From a bacterium (GTDB lineage Bacteria; Sumerlaeota; Sumerlaeia; MVZB01), in NCBI GenBank assembly GCA_021372575.1, contig JAJFUE010000025.1, positions 1 through 60,235 on the forward strand: a stretch of DNA of 60,235 nucleotides. The letters are read 5' to 3'. A program made the translations under genes and the position numbers. The notes under the pieces were generated by a model, which saw only the letters and a list, made by a program, of their open reading frames with translations, made no database searches and was not told the origin of the DNA. Each line of letters begins with the position of its first letter. Position 1 is the first letter of the stretch. This document shows, piece after piece, positions 1 to 7,853 of this stretch.

Positions 1-1
1 G

Positions 2-604
2 GTCGATATCCTCGCCCGCCTGACCGCCGTCCGCAAATCGCTCATCCACCTCTCGGACAAAGTGGTAGGTCGGGTCTCCGACCCGACTCCCAAACCGTCC
101 TCAAGCGACAACCCCGCCGATTCGCCATCTCCCGATTCCGAACATGCAGTAGCCCGAGCGTCAGCGAGGGACAACCAGACCCATTCATCATCTACCAATT
201 CATCATCTACCGATTCGCCATCTCCCGATCCCGATTCCGATAATCGTCAATCCCCCGACCCTTCCATCGCGTCCGTCGCGTCCGTCGCCTCCATCAGCGA
301 GATCCACTCGATCCGCTCCATCCCCGCCATGCCCTTGGACCGCATCGCGGGCGCGCTCAATCGCGTCATCGCCGACATCATGCGCCACCGCGCGGAGTGG
401 CAACGCCGCTCCCCCGAGCGGCAAAACCACCCATCGCCCAACGTCCACCCTGCCGAATCCAACAAACCCCATCGCGCGGAGTGGCAACGCCGCTCTCCCG
501 AGCGGCAAAACCACCCATCGCCTGACGCCCACCCTGCCGAACCCTTCAAACCGGAACCCGGCGCTCACGACTCAGGACTTTCCGCGCCTCTCAACTCAAG
601 CTGA
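2..604 (+). CDS. 3' end of an unrecognised protein, repeat-invaded
   Basis: The frame is already open at base 2, so the gene starts upstream of the window; about 200 residues are visible. I recognise no family. The first ~20 residues (VDILARLTAVRKSLIHLSDK) look like ordinary protein. The rest is low-complexity Ser/Pro/Asp, and its DNA holds a GTAG-footed palindrome (64-87), a second REP-like element (148-172) and two in-frame copies of an 84-bp unit (387-541). It may be a real gene whose 3' part was extended by repeats, or a fortuitous frame in high-GC DNA. No domain, catalytic motif or membrane segment is visible. Confidence 0.35.
   Translation, partial: VDILARLTAVRKSLIHLSDKVVGRVSDPTPKPSSSDNPADSPSPDSEHAVARASARDNQTHSSSTNSSSTDSPSPDPDSDNRQSPDPSIASVASVASISEIHSIRSIPAMPLDRIAGALNRVIADIMRHRAEWQRRSPERQNHPSPNVHPAESNKPHRAEWQRRSPERQNHPSPDAHPAEPFKPEPGAHDSGLSAPLNSS
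64..87 (+). repeat. REP-like hairpin, GGTAGGTCGG type
   Basis: The foot GGTAG is followed by a palindrome with stem GTCGGGTC/GACCCGAC. A relative with stem GTCGGCTC/GAGCCGAC lies inverted at 56145-56168. A GTAG foot plus hairpin is the classical shape of REP elements mobilised by RAYT (Y1) transposases; no such transposase is in this window. Confidence 0.6.
148..172 (+). repeat. REP-like element, AGTAGCCCGAGCG type
   Basis: Copy 1 of three: nearly the same 25-mer occurs inverted at 28279-28302 and 55996-56020. It carries a GTAG foot. This copy has one substitution (CGTCAGCG for CGTGAGCG). It lies inside the low-complexity open frame at the window start and is translated as part of it. Confidence 0.65.
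387..541 (+). repeat. 84-bp tandem duplication with internal hairpin
   Basis: Two copies of about 71 conserved bases begin at 387 and 471, a period of 84 bp (28 codons). Each contains the palindrome GCCGCT-CCCCCG-AGCGGC (second copy GCCGCT-CTCCCG-AGCGGC). The period keeps the reading frame, so the peptide EWQRRSPERQNHPSP appears twice. Confidence 0.7.
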
Positions 605-793
605 TCCCCATCCCGCATCCTGTCTGTTTCCGCTTTTCACCCTTGCAGCCACCCTTCCCCCACGCCTCCCCGCAACCGCTCGCAAAAGCGGTCATTCTCC
701 GCTGTACTTCATTGGGATACTATTTTGTTGACAACAATCAGGGTTCGGCGGACACTTGTTCTTTGCAAAGTCGCTTAAAAAGGAGACATGACC

Positions 794-1702
794 ATGAAAA
801 CCGCCGGGCTTGTGGTGATGCTGTGCTGTGTTGTCCTGATGCAGGGTTGCGCGGGCGTCTCGGACAAGATTTCCGAATCCATGGGCGCCAGGAAACTTCA
901 CGTCAAGGCCATGATCGACGGCTCGGATTTTGTGAAGGTTCAGGGAAACAGCCTCTGGCTGGAACATCGCGCATGGCGGCTGCCCGGTCAGCCGGGAGAA
1001 AACCGGCAGATGCCGATTTACGTGAACGGCAGGGACTGGAATCCGGTTTGGACCAAAATGAATCAACCCCAAAGCTCCTTGAACAGCTCAACCTATGAAT
1101 TGAAGGAACCGCTTGCGCTCAGCGCAGGCGATGTTCGCATCGAAGTGGTGATGGGCCGCGGCAGCGTGACCGTCGCCGAAAAGCCGGATGCCTCCAACAG
1201 GGAAACGCTTTCGGTGTTGTTCGATGACGACAGCCAGGGCGGCGCCGACTGGTATGACGTGATCATCCACAACGGCAAACAACAGATCCAGGTTCGCGCG
1301 TTCATCGACGGTTCCGACTGCCTGAAGATCCAGGGCAACAAGGTGTGGTGGCAGCACCGGCGTTACAACCTGCCTGGCAAATGGCAGGGCGCCGACGAAC
1401 CCACGTACATCAACGGCGAACAGTGGATGCCATCCTGGGATGAGTCACTCGTCAATAATCACGGCGCGCTCGCCGGTGGCATGAGAGAGAACGAGAACCG
1501 CCAGTTCAGCGACAAACTGACGATCAAGAACCCGCTGCCGCGGGAAGCGAATGATAATATCCGGCTGAAGATCAACAAGGGCCGGGGCAAGGTCACGATC
1601 GACCAATACCCGAATCAATCGAACGGCTACACGCTCTCGGTCCTGTTCGACGACGATTCGATCGGCGGCGCGGACCTTTACGACGTGCTGATTGAATATT
1701 AG
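794..1702 (+). CDS. Secreted lipoprotein with two repeated domains
   Basis: I recognise no family. The N-terminus is a lipoprotein-like signal: hydrophobic MKTAGLVVMLCCVVL followed by MQGC, a weak lipobox. The mature part holds two copies of a ~130-residue domain. Each begins IDGSD(F/C)(V/L)K(V/I)QGN, has a YVNGRDW/YINGEQW motif and ends LSVLFDDDS-x-GGAD-x-YDV, where the Asp cluster suggests a metal or carbohydrate site. An upstream ATG at 788 is in frame, but AGGAG (781-785) sits 2 bases from it and 8 bases from 794, so 794 is chosen. The gene is convergent with the sugar transferase beyond. Role unknown; outer-membrane or periplasmic surface location is inferred. Confidence 0.7.
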   Translation: MKTAGLVVMLCCVVLMQGCAGVSDKISESMGARKLHVKAMIDGSDFVKVQGNSLWLEHRAWRLPGQPGENRQMPIYVNGRDWNPVWTKMNQPQSSLNSSTYELKEPLALSAGDVRIEVVMGRGSVTVAEKPDASNRETLSVLFDDDSQGGADWYDVIIHNGKQQIQVRAFIDGSDCLKIQGNKVWWQHRRYNLPGKWQGADEPTYINGEQWMPSWDESLVNNHGALAGGMRENENRQFSDKLTIKNPLPREANDNIRLKINKGRGKVTIDQYPNQSNGYTLSVLFDDDSIGGADLYDVLIEY

Positions 1703-1791
1703 AGCGCTTGACGAACGTTATCGGTTCGACAAGTTCCACCGTGCCCCGTTGTCGAACTGGTGAATCGGTTCGAGGCCACCGGCCTGTTGAA

Positions 1792-1834
1792 TTTCTCTGT
1801 GGCCTCTGTTTCTCTGTGTCTCTGTGGGAAAAAA
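1792..1834. repeat. Stuttered CTCTGTG repeat
   Basis: Degenerate tandem words of 7-9 bases built on TCTCTGTG lie between two convergent genes. The same word array recurs at 50783-50822 and, as an ACAAAG/CTTTGTG variant, at 34238-34313. Confidence 0.6.
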
Positions 1835-1890
1835 TCTATTTTTTCGTAATCCCAATCGAACCCGCGCGATTATCCGCGTTTGAGATGCCT

Positions 1891-3285
1891 TCAGAACGCG
1901 CCCTTGCCGAGAAACACGGCCGGGATCGTGCGGAAGAGGATCACGATGTCGAGCAGCAGGTTCCAGTTGCGGATGTAGTAGAAATCGTATTCGAGGTTGT
2001 AGTGCAGCGGCAGCTGCTTGCGGCCGGCGATCTGCCACAGGCCGGTGATGCCCTGCGGCACGTCGAGCCGCCGGCGCTGCCACGGCTCGTACTGCGCGAC
2101 GATGAACGGCATCTCGGGGCGCGGCCCCACAAGGCTCATTTCGCCCTTGAGCACGTTCAGGAACTGCGGGATTTCGTCCAAGCTCGTCTTGCGCAGGAAC
2201 CGCCCCACGCGCGTGATGCGCGGGTCGGACTGGTCGCCGGGCGCGACGGCGTAGGGATTGGTGCTCGCCGCCATCGTGCGGAACTTGTGCATGCGGAAGA
2301 TGCGGCCGTCCTTGCCGACGCGGTCGTGGCTGAACAGGATCGATCCCTTGGAATCGAGCTTGATCGCGATCGCGATCCCGACCCACAGCGGCAGCGTGAC
2401 CGTCAGCAACGGCACCGTGATGGCGAGGTCCATCGCGCGCTTGGCGAACTCATCGAGCGGCGTCAGGCGCCCCTCGCGCAGCAGGATCACCGGGAAATCG
2501 TCGATGTCGTCGATCTTGACGCTGTCGGTGATGACCTCGAGCAGGTCGTTCTTCACGATCTTGAAATTGACGTTGGCCGACTCGCACTCAAGGACCATGG
2601 CAAAGGCGTCGTTTTGCGTGATCGAGGGGATTGCGAGGAAAACCTCCTCGACGCGGTGGCGCAGCAGGAGGTTGGCCAAGTCGGAGCAATCGCCGATCAC
2701 CGGGACGCCAGCCACGGCCGCCCCCAACTGATCCGCGCGTCGGTCGATGAAGCCGACGAGGTCGTAGCCGACCTCGGGGTGATGCTGGATGCGCAGGGCA
2801 ACGCGGCGGCCGGTCTCGCCCGCCCCGATGATCGCCACGCGCGTCAGCCCGATCCGCCGCGACCGCAACCAGTCCTTGACGAACTTGAGCGCGGTGCGGC
2901 TGGCGTAAAGATAGACAAACCCGCCGACAAGCGCGAACGCGATGACGGAGTTGCCGAGCGAGAACAGATTTTTCGTCACGTTGCCGACGGCAAGCCACAG
3001 GACCATCAGCAACAGCGTGGATTTAATAATGTCGCGGACCTGGTTGAGCGAGCTGATCTTGCCCTTGTGCGAATACTGGCCGAACCATGCCAGCACCAGC
3101 ACCCAACTGACGATCAACAACGGCAGGGCGCGCTGGTATTGCGCGTACGGGTTGATATGAACCTGAAACTCTTCATTAAGCGCATGGCGCAGCTGCCACG
3201 ACTCGCTCCAGATGAAGCTCATCGCGAGGATATCCAGCGCAATCAGGCACAGCGTGAGGAAATGGCTTTTCCAGAACGACCGCAT
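1891..3285 (-). CDS. Polyprenyl-phosphate sugar-1-phosphate transferase
   Basis: Integral membrane enzyme of the exopolysaccharide polyprenyl glycosylphosphotransferase type (WcaJ/CpsE/WbaP fold, PF02397 catalytic domain). It transfers a sugar-1-phosphate from a nucleotide sugar to undecaprenyl phosphate, the first step of surface-glycan repeat-unit assembly. The N-terminal half carries hydrophobic segments, then a Rossmann-like region with GAGETGRR. The C-terminal domain shows RAMDLAITV, an [11 protein letters not shown] motif, [29 protein letters not shown] and GITGLWQ, all typical. An upstream ATG at 3324 has no ribosome-binding site; GGGGA stands 5 bases before 3285. The sugar donor cannot be deduced. 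A paralogue is at 3873-5333. Confidence 0.9.
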   Translation of the reverse strand: MRSFWKSHFLTLCLIALDILAMSFIWSESWQLRHALNEEFQVHINPYAQYQRALPLLIVSWVLVLAWFGQYSHKGKISSLNQVRDIIKSTLLLMVLWLAVGNVTKNLFSLGNSVIAFALVGGFVYLYASRTALKFVKDWLRSRRIGLTRVAIIGAGETGRRVALRIQHHPEVGYDLVGFIDRRADQLGAAVAGVPVIGDCSDLANLLLRHRVEEVFLAIPSITQNDAFAMVLECESANVNFKIVKNDLLEVITDSVKIDDIDDFPVILLREGRLTPLDEFAKRAMDLAITVPLLTVTLPLWVGIAIAIKLDSKGSILFSHDRVGKDGRIFRMHKFRTMAASTNPYAVAPGDQSDPRITRVGRFLRKTSLDEIPQFLNVLKGEMSLVGPRPEMPFIVAQYEPWQRRRLDVPQGITGLWQIAGRKQLPLHYNLEYDFYYIRNWNLLLDIVILFRTIPAVFLGKGAF

Positions 3286-3475
3286 CAAATTCCCCGTTCG
3301 CAATCCCGCTCTCGGGCGGAACATTAACGCTCACACCTATACAAATGCTCCATTCGGGAGGATTTGGCAACCGGCAAAACGGAAAGGAATTTGTGGTTGG
3401 TTAAAAAATATGTCACCGGGAGTCCAGTTTGAGAGCAGTTGACAATAGTCATGACCGAATCGATCCGGGCACGGC

Positions 3476-3538
3476 AAAGCCCCGGCAAGGGGCGACACCA
3501 TCGAGCTTTCATCATTGTGTCGCCCCTTCCGGGGCTCT
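3476..3538. repeat. Inverted pair of GGGGCGACAC palindromes
   Basis: Arm 3476-3498 (AAAGCCCCGGCAAGGGGCGACAC split around an internal CCCC/GGGG stem) is mirrored by 3517-3538 with one or two mismatches across an 18-base loop. Each arm is itself palindromic, so both cruciform and single-hairpin structures are possible. No U-tract follows, so it is not called a terminator. Confidence 0.6.
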
Positions 3539-3585
3539 GCTGCAGGGCTTATTTTCCAATTGAAATTGATTGCCGAAGAGTTCCG

Positions 3586-3693
3586 TCACTTCCATAACTC
3601 GCATTCGAGCAGATACGATGCGCGGCCGTCGTCATCGTGATCGGCGTCAGTGGCGCTGATTTCGACAAAGCTTTCACGACTGGCTTTGGGATC
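3586..3693 (-). pseudogene. Possible 3' remnant of a pilin-like gene
   Basis: On the minus strand a codon-like stretch ends at a TGA (3586-3588) and reads SFVEISATDADHDDDG followed by RASYLLECELWK. Upstream it is cut off by a palindrome (3694-3710) and a stop. The acidic Asp/His run followed by an aromatic strand resembles tails of type IV-pilin-like secreted proteins, but the fragment is under 40 codons. It may be a truncated gene or coincidence; no start codon or ribosome-binding site is visible. Confidence 0.25.
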
Positions 3694-3872
3694 GAACCAC
3701 TTCGTGGTTCAAAAGCATAATCAACTCCACCGATGATGTTTTATTACTTTCTTGCGTATTTCGCACTATTACCCGAACCGCATGGGTTTTGATATGTTGT
3801 TCTTGATCCAAACCTTGATCACTGCGGCTGAATTTGCAAGAGTATCCGGTTGAAGTCGCCGCTTCGTTCTGA

Positions 3873-5333
3873 ATGCGGCTGCGATTTTTCTCGCTGATCG
3901 AGTGCATGAACCGCAAACGCCTGCCAGTCTGGAGAACCCTGCTCGTGATCGCCAACGATGCGTTGGCGGTCGGGGCCGGATTGTTGCTCGCGTATTGGCT
4001 CAGGTTCTTCTCTCCCCTCACCCATTGGGTCCACATCCGCAACGGATTCGATCCACAGCATTACCTGGCGATGTTCCCGTATGCGTGGGTGATCTGGATG
4101 GTTGCGCTGCGCATGGAGAACCTGTATCGGCGGCGCTCGCGCGTGTTCGACAAAATGGTCGTGCGGCGGATCGTGAGTGGATCGATGCTGGCGGTGCTGG
4201 TGCTGATCGCGGTCAATTATTTCGGGGGGCCGGGGCAGCCGTCGTATTCGCGCACGATGACGGTGATGATGCTGTGCCTGGTCATCGCGGCGCTGTTCGG
4301 CGGGCGCATCGTGCTCGACCAGATTTTCCGCTGGATGGTGCTGCACCGCGGCATCGGCCAGTCGCGCACGCTGATCATCGGCACGGGCCCGCTCGCGGAG
4401 TACATCTGCCGCACGTTATTAAAACACCCCGAGCGCGGCGTGCTTCCGATCGGATTGCTCAATGGCCGCCCCGCCGAAGCGTCGCCCGATTCGGTCGCCG
4501 GCCTGCCGGTGCTGGGAACGATCGATCAACTGACTGAAATCATCGCGGCATCCAAAATCGATGAAGTAATTCTGGCGCAGACGCTGGTCGATCGCGACCG
4601 CGTGCCGGGGCTACTGATCCAATGCGAGCGGGCGCTGGTCGAGTTCAGCATCGTGCCGGAGGCGACCGAGTTGCTCCTGTCCGGCATGACGGTCGAGACG
4701 ATCGACGGGCTGGCGATGCTCGGGACACGCGAGACGCCGCTGCAGGGCTGGAACGCCGCGCTCAAGCGGATGATCGATTTCATGCTGGCGCTCGTCGGGC
4801 TGATCGTGATGGCACCCTTGATCGGGCTGCTTGCGTGGCTCGTGAAGCGGCAGGACGGCGGGCCGGCGTTTTTCGTGCAGGAACGGATGGGAATCGACGG
4901 GCAGTTGTTCCGCATGATCAAGCTGCGCACGATGCGGCTGGACGCCGAAAAGGCCGGACCGAGCTTTGCCAGCGATTACGACCCGCGCGCGACGCGGCTC
5001 GGCGCAGTCATGCGCAAGCTGCACATCGACGAACTGCCGCAGTTGGTGAACGTGCTGCGCGGCGAGATGAGCCTCGTCGGCCCGCGGCCGGAAAGGCCTT
5101 ATTATATCGAGAAGTTCCTGGACGCGGTGCCGGGCTACATGGCGCGGCACCGCGTCAAGAGCGGCATCACCGGCTGGGCGCAGGTCAACGGCCTGTGCGG
5201 CCTGCACGGCTCGATCGACGAACGGTTAAAATACGATTTGTATTACATCGAGAACTGGTCGGTGTGGTTCGACTTCAAGATTATTTTGATGACGCTGTTC
5301 CGCAAGCCGGTCTCCGCGACGAAACCGCAGTAA
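3873..5333 (+). CDS. Polyprenyl-phosphate sugar-1-phosphate transferase (second copy)
   Basis: Same overall family as 1891-3285 but diverged, so the two probably use different sugars or make different glycans. N-terminal hydrophobic helices ([19 protein letters not shown] and onward) are followed by a nucleotide-binding-like region ([15 protein letters not shown]). The PF02397 catalytic domain has [54 protein letters not shown] and [11 protein letters not shown] downstream ATG at 3906 ([10 protein letters not shown]) gives a more typical N-terminus and neither start has a strong ribosome-binding site; the longer form is given. It is convergent with the SDR gene, with an inverted repeat between them. 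Confidence 0.9.
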   Translation: MRLRFFSLIECMNRKRLPVWRTLLVIANDALAVGAGLLLAYWLRFFSPLTHWVHIRNGFDPQHYLAMFPYAWVIWMVALRMENLYRRRSRVFDKMVVRRIVSGSMLAVLVLIAVNYFGGPGQPSYSRTMTVMMLCLVIAALFGGRIVLDQIFRWMVLHRGIGQSRTLIIGTGPLAEYICRTLLKHPERGVLPIGLLNGRPAEASPDSVAGLPVLGTIDQLTEIIAASKIDEVILAQTLVDRDRVPGLLIQCERALVEFSIVPEATELLLSGMTVETIDGLAMLGTRETPLQGWNAALKRMIDFMLALVGLIVMAPLIGLLAWLVKRQDGGPAFFVQERMGIDGQLFRMIKLRTMRLDAEKAGPSFASDYDPRATRLGAVMRKLHIDELPQLVNVLRGEMSLVGPRPERPYYIEKFLDAVPGYMARHRVKSGITGWAQVNGLCGLHGSIDERLKYDLYYIENWSVWFDFKIILMTLFRKPVSATKPQ

Positions 5334-5340
5334 TTTCTTT

Positions 5341-5408
5341 ACGCCAAGACGCCAAGATCGCCAAGAAGAGCAATCAACTCTGTCTTGGCGATCTTGGCGT
5401 CTTGGCGT
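5341..5408. repeat. Perfect inverted GCCAAG repeat, probable bidirectional terminator
   Basis: The 26-base arm 5341-5366, built from three stuttered GCCAAG words, is exactly mirrored by 5383-5408 across a 16-base spacer. It lies between two convergent stop codons, so transcripts from either side end in a long hairpin; TATTTATTTT follows on the plus strand. The same words recur at 47906-47934, 48020-48051, 50600-50627 and 50833-50861. Confidence 0.75.
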
Positions 5409-5423
5409 ATTTATTTTATTTCA

Positions 5424-6383
5424 TCATTCATCGTTGTTTTCGCGCGCCGTGTGGCCACCGTGCGATTTGAAATATTCGATCGTGCGGCGGAGGCCTTCGC
5501 GCAGCGGCGTGCGCGGTTTCCAGCCGAGGCGCTCGCGCGCCTTGGTAATGTCGGGGCGGCGGGTCTTCGGATCATCGACCGGCAGTTCGTGATGGATGAT
5601 CGGGACCTGGCTGCCGGTCAGCTCGCGGATCAGCTCGGCGAATTCCATGATCGTCATTTCGTCCTGCGAGCCGATGTTGACCGGTTCTTTCTCGTCCGAC
5701 ATGAGCAGACGCCAGATGCCATCGACGAGGTCATCGACAAAGGTGAACGAGCGCGTCTGGCTGCCGTCGCCATAGACGGACAGCGGCTCGCCACGCAGGG
5801 CCTGATCGACGAACGTCGGCACGACGCGGCCGTCGCTGAGGCGCATGCGCGGCCCATACGTGTTGAAGATGCGGACGATGCGCGTTTCCATCTTGTGGAA
5901 GCGCTGGTAGGCCATCGTCATGGCCTCGGCATAACGCTTGGCTTCGTCATAGACGCCGCGCGGACCGATGGGGTTCACATGGCCCCAATAGGATTCGGGC
6001 TGCGGGTGGACCTGCGGGTCGCCATAGACCTCGCTGGTCGATGCGAGCAGGAAGCGGGCGCCTTTTTCGCGGGCCAAGCCGAGCGTCTTGTGCGTGCCGA
6101 GCGCACCGACCTTGAGCGTCTGGATCGGCATGCGCAGATAATCGATCGGCGAGGCCGGGGATGCGAAATGCAGCACGTAATCGATGGGACCCGTGATGTA
6201 AATGAATTCCGTCACGTCCTGCTTGATGAAGCGGAATTTATCGGACCGGATGTGGTCGATATTGACCAGCGAGCCGGTGATCAGGTTGTCCATCGCGATG
6301 ACTTCGTGGCCCTCGGCCAGGAAGCGTTCCACAAGGTGCGAGCCAAGGAAGCCCGCGCCTCCAGTGATCAATGTTCGCGGCAT
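5424..6383 (-). CDS. UDP-glucuronate decarboxylase-like NAD-dependent epimerase (SDR)
   Basis: Extended short-chain dehydrogenase, closest in motifs to UDP-glucuronic acid decarboxylase (UXS), which makes UDP-xylose. TGGAGFLG (residues 7-14) binds [13 protein letters not shown] and YDEAK (Tyr145, Lys149) form the catalytic site. [29 protein letters not shown] and the [13 protein letters not shown] run are UXS hallmarks. Length (319 aa) fits bacterial UXS. The ATG at 6392 directly abuts GGAG, whereas 6383 stands 9 bases after it, so 6383 is chosen. It probably supplies a pentose donor for the surrounding surface-glycan genes. A related 4,6-dehydratase or epimerase is possible but less likely. 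Confidence 0.85.
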   Translation of the reverse strand: MPRTLITGGAGFLGSHLVERFLAEGHEVIAMDNLITGSLVNIDHIRSDKFRFIKQDVTEFIYITGPIDYVLHFASPASPIDYLRMPIQTLKVGALGTHKTLGLAREKGARFLLASTSEVYGDPQVHPQPESYWGHVNPIGPRGVYDEAKRYAEAMTMAYQRFHKMETRIVRIFNTYGPRMRLSDGRVVPTFVDQALRGEPLSVYGDGSQTRSFTFVDDLVDGIWRLLMSDEKEPVNIGSQDEMTIMEFAELIRELTGSQVPIIHHELPVDDPKTRRPDITKARERLGWKPRTPLREGLRRTIEYFKSHGGHTARENNDE

Positions 6384-6508
6384 GAGCGGCATCTCCAGTG
6401 AATCGTTCTGTAACGGCGACTTCCAACACGATACCAGAAGGCGCCGGATATCGCTGAGACTTTATGTGTTTTGACGGCAATGATCAAGCGCGTTGAGACG
6501 GTCGGCGA

Positions 6509-6536
6509 TTGAACGGTGAGGCGAATTTGCTATAGT
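6509..6536 (+). promoter_or_regulatory. Sigma-70-type promoter
   Basis: TTGAAC (6509-6514), a 16-base spacer and TATAGT (6531-6536) match a housekeeping promoter upstream of the membrane protein at 6617. The first in-frame GTG (6539) is only 2 bases past the -10 box and so is unlikely as a start unless the message is leaderless. Confidence 0.5.
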
Positions 6537-6616
6537 GGGTGCTTTCCGGTGCGAATCGGCGCGCAAAGGAGCCGGGGCTGAACCAGCGACAGGCCAGAAT
6601 CGATTTGAAGGGGTGG

Positions 6617-7678
6617 ATGGCCCCGACCGTGGCCGCGTTGGCCGTGCGCGCGGGCCTGATCGCGGCGGCATGCTGGTGGGCCGGACTCTCGCCGGGCAAG
6701 TATGCGCTGCTCCACGACGGATGGGAATACCTGCGGCTGGCGCGGGCGATTGCGCACGGCGGGTTGGCGGGGCTCGATCCCGCGACGTTGCGTCTGTTCC
6801 CGGGATACCCGGCAAGCATCGCGGCGCTCGGGATGGGGCAGGCGTATGTTTGGCCGGCATTGGCGATCAGCGTTTTGTGCGGCGTGGCGTGCGCGCCGTT
6901 GGCCGCGAGGCTCGGGCGTGACGGGCGGATCGCGTGGTGGATGGCGGTCGCGACGCCGTCGTGGCTGGTTTATTCATCGACCGTGATGAGCGATTCGATG
7001 GCGCTGCTATTGGCGATCGCGGTCTTGCTGCTGCTTCAGCGGCGGCGCTGGGTCTGGGCGGGGCTGGCGGCGGGGCTGGCGTTTTGCGTGCGGCCCGTCG
7101 GCGCGTTGTTGTTCGTGCCGATCGCGATCGAGGCGCTTGCCGAAGGCGGCACGAAAACTTTGGCGCGGGCACTTGCGGCCGGATTGCCATGGCCGATTCT
7201 TTATCTGGTCGGAAGCCGGTGGATGCTCGGCGACGCGGTGCGCTCGGTGCGCGAATACACGGCGCAGGATTTCGCGTGGCCGCTGCAAAGCATGTTCTCG
7301 GCGGGGCGGAATCCCCACATGGGCCGCTTTTTTATCGGCTATAACTTTTGCGTGCTTGCCGTGACGTGGCTCGGCGCGATCGGCCTGTGGCGACGCCTTC
7401 GCGCGGGCGATGCCTCGATGCGGCCGTTTCTCACGTGGCATCTCGCCGCCGCGCTGTTTTATCTTTTCCTTCCGAGCAGCTGGGCGTTTCAGGCGCTCGA
7501 CAGGTTTTACCTGGCGGTGTGGCCGACGACGCTGATCGGAATTGCGCCATGGCTGCCGCGGCGCGGAATGCTGCATGCGATTTTGATATTCGGAATAGGC
7601 ATAATTTCGTTTATGGTTGCAGCCAGATGGCTCGTGAACCTGGCCGCGGTATTTCCGTTTGCGGAGAGGAGTTTTTAG
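6617..7678 (+). CDS. GT39-like multi-pass membrane protein
   Basis: Hydrophobic protein with about nine predicted helices and a short acidic motif after the first helix (LLHDGWEYLRLARAI), the position where GT-C glycosyltransferases (ArnT/PMT-like, polyprenyl-phosphate-sugar users) carry their catalytic Asp/Glu. LFPGYPASIAAL and the GLAFCVRPVGALLF segment also fit that fold. The first helix is well placed if ATG 6617 is used; AAGGGG lies just upstream. A GTG at 6539 would be longer but lies on the promoter. It is probably membrane glycan assembly, downstream of the SDR and sugar transferases; acceptor and donor unknown. Confidence 0.65.
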   Translation: MAPTVAALAVRAGLIAAACWWAGLSPGKYALLHDGWEYLRLARAIAHGGLAGLDPATLRLFPGYPASIAALGMGQAYVWPALAISVLCGVACAPLAARLGRDGRIAWWMAVATPSWLVYSSTVMSDSMALLLAIAVLLLLQRRRWVWAGLAAGLAFCVRPVGALLFVPIAIEALAEGGTKTLARALAAGLPWPILYLVGSRWMLGDAVRSVREYTAQDFAWPLQSMFSAGRNPHMGRFFIGYNFCVLAVTWLGAIGLWRRLRAGDASMRPFLTWHLAAALFYLFLPSSWAFQALDRFYLAVWPTTLIGIAPWLPRRGMLHAILIFGIGIISFMVAARWLVNLAAVFPFAERSF

Positions 7679-7724
7679 AATTCATTTCTGTTAGTGTCAT
7701 CCGGGTGGCTTTCAACATTTAATG

Positions 7725-7764
7725 GCTGAAGCCGGCGGCAACCGCTTCAGCCCGCCAAAGCGGG
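7725..7764. repeat. Twin hairpin repeat
   Basis: GCTGAAGC (7725-7732) pairs with GCTTCAGC (7744-7751), then CCCGC-CAAA-GCGGG (7751-7764) forms a second small hairpin. An open frame beginning at 7722 runs through it into the next gene, but that N-terminus is repeat-encoded. Confidence 0.55.
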
Positions 7765-7853
7765 CATTTATGTTGAATGCCGATACGGGACAGAATATTC
7801 CTGGTCGCGTGTTTTGTTTCTCGTTTTTTTATCTTCGAGATTGGAGTCTCCGC

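Larger units (their letters stand above)
3286..3872. other. 587-bp divergent intergenic region with repeats and a gene remnant
   Basis: It separates two divergent sugar-transferase genes. It contains an inverted pair of palindromes (3476-3498 and 3517-3538, GCCCCGG...GGGGCGACAC), a short coding remnant on the minus strand (3586-3693) and a 17-bp palindrome GAACCACTTCGTGGTTC (3694-3710). Both neighbouring promoters should lie here, but I see no convincing -35/-10 pair. Confidence 0.6.

Noticed and set aside
6539-6616. GTG 6539 as start of the membrane protein
   Set aside because: It lies 2 bases after the predicted -10 box and encodes a polar extension before the first helix; ATG 6617 has AAGGGG upstream.
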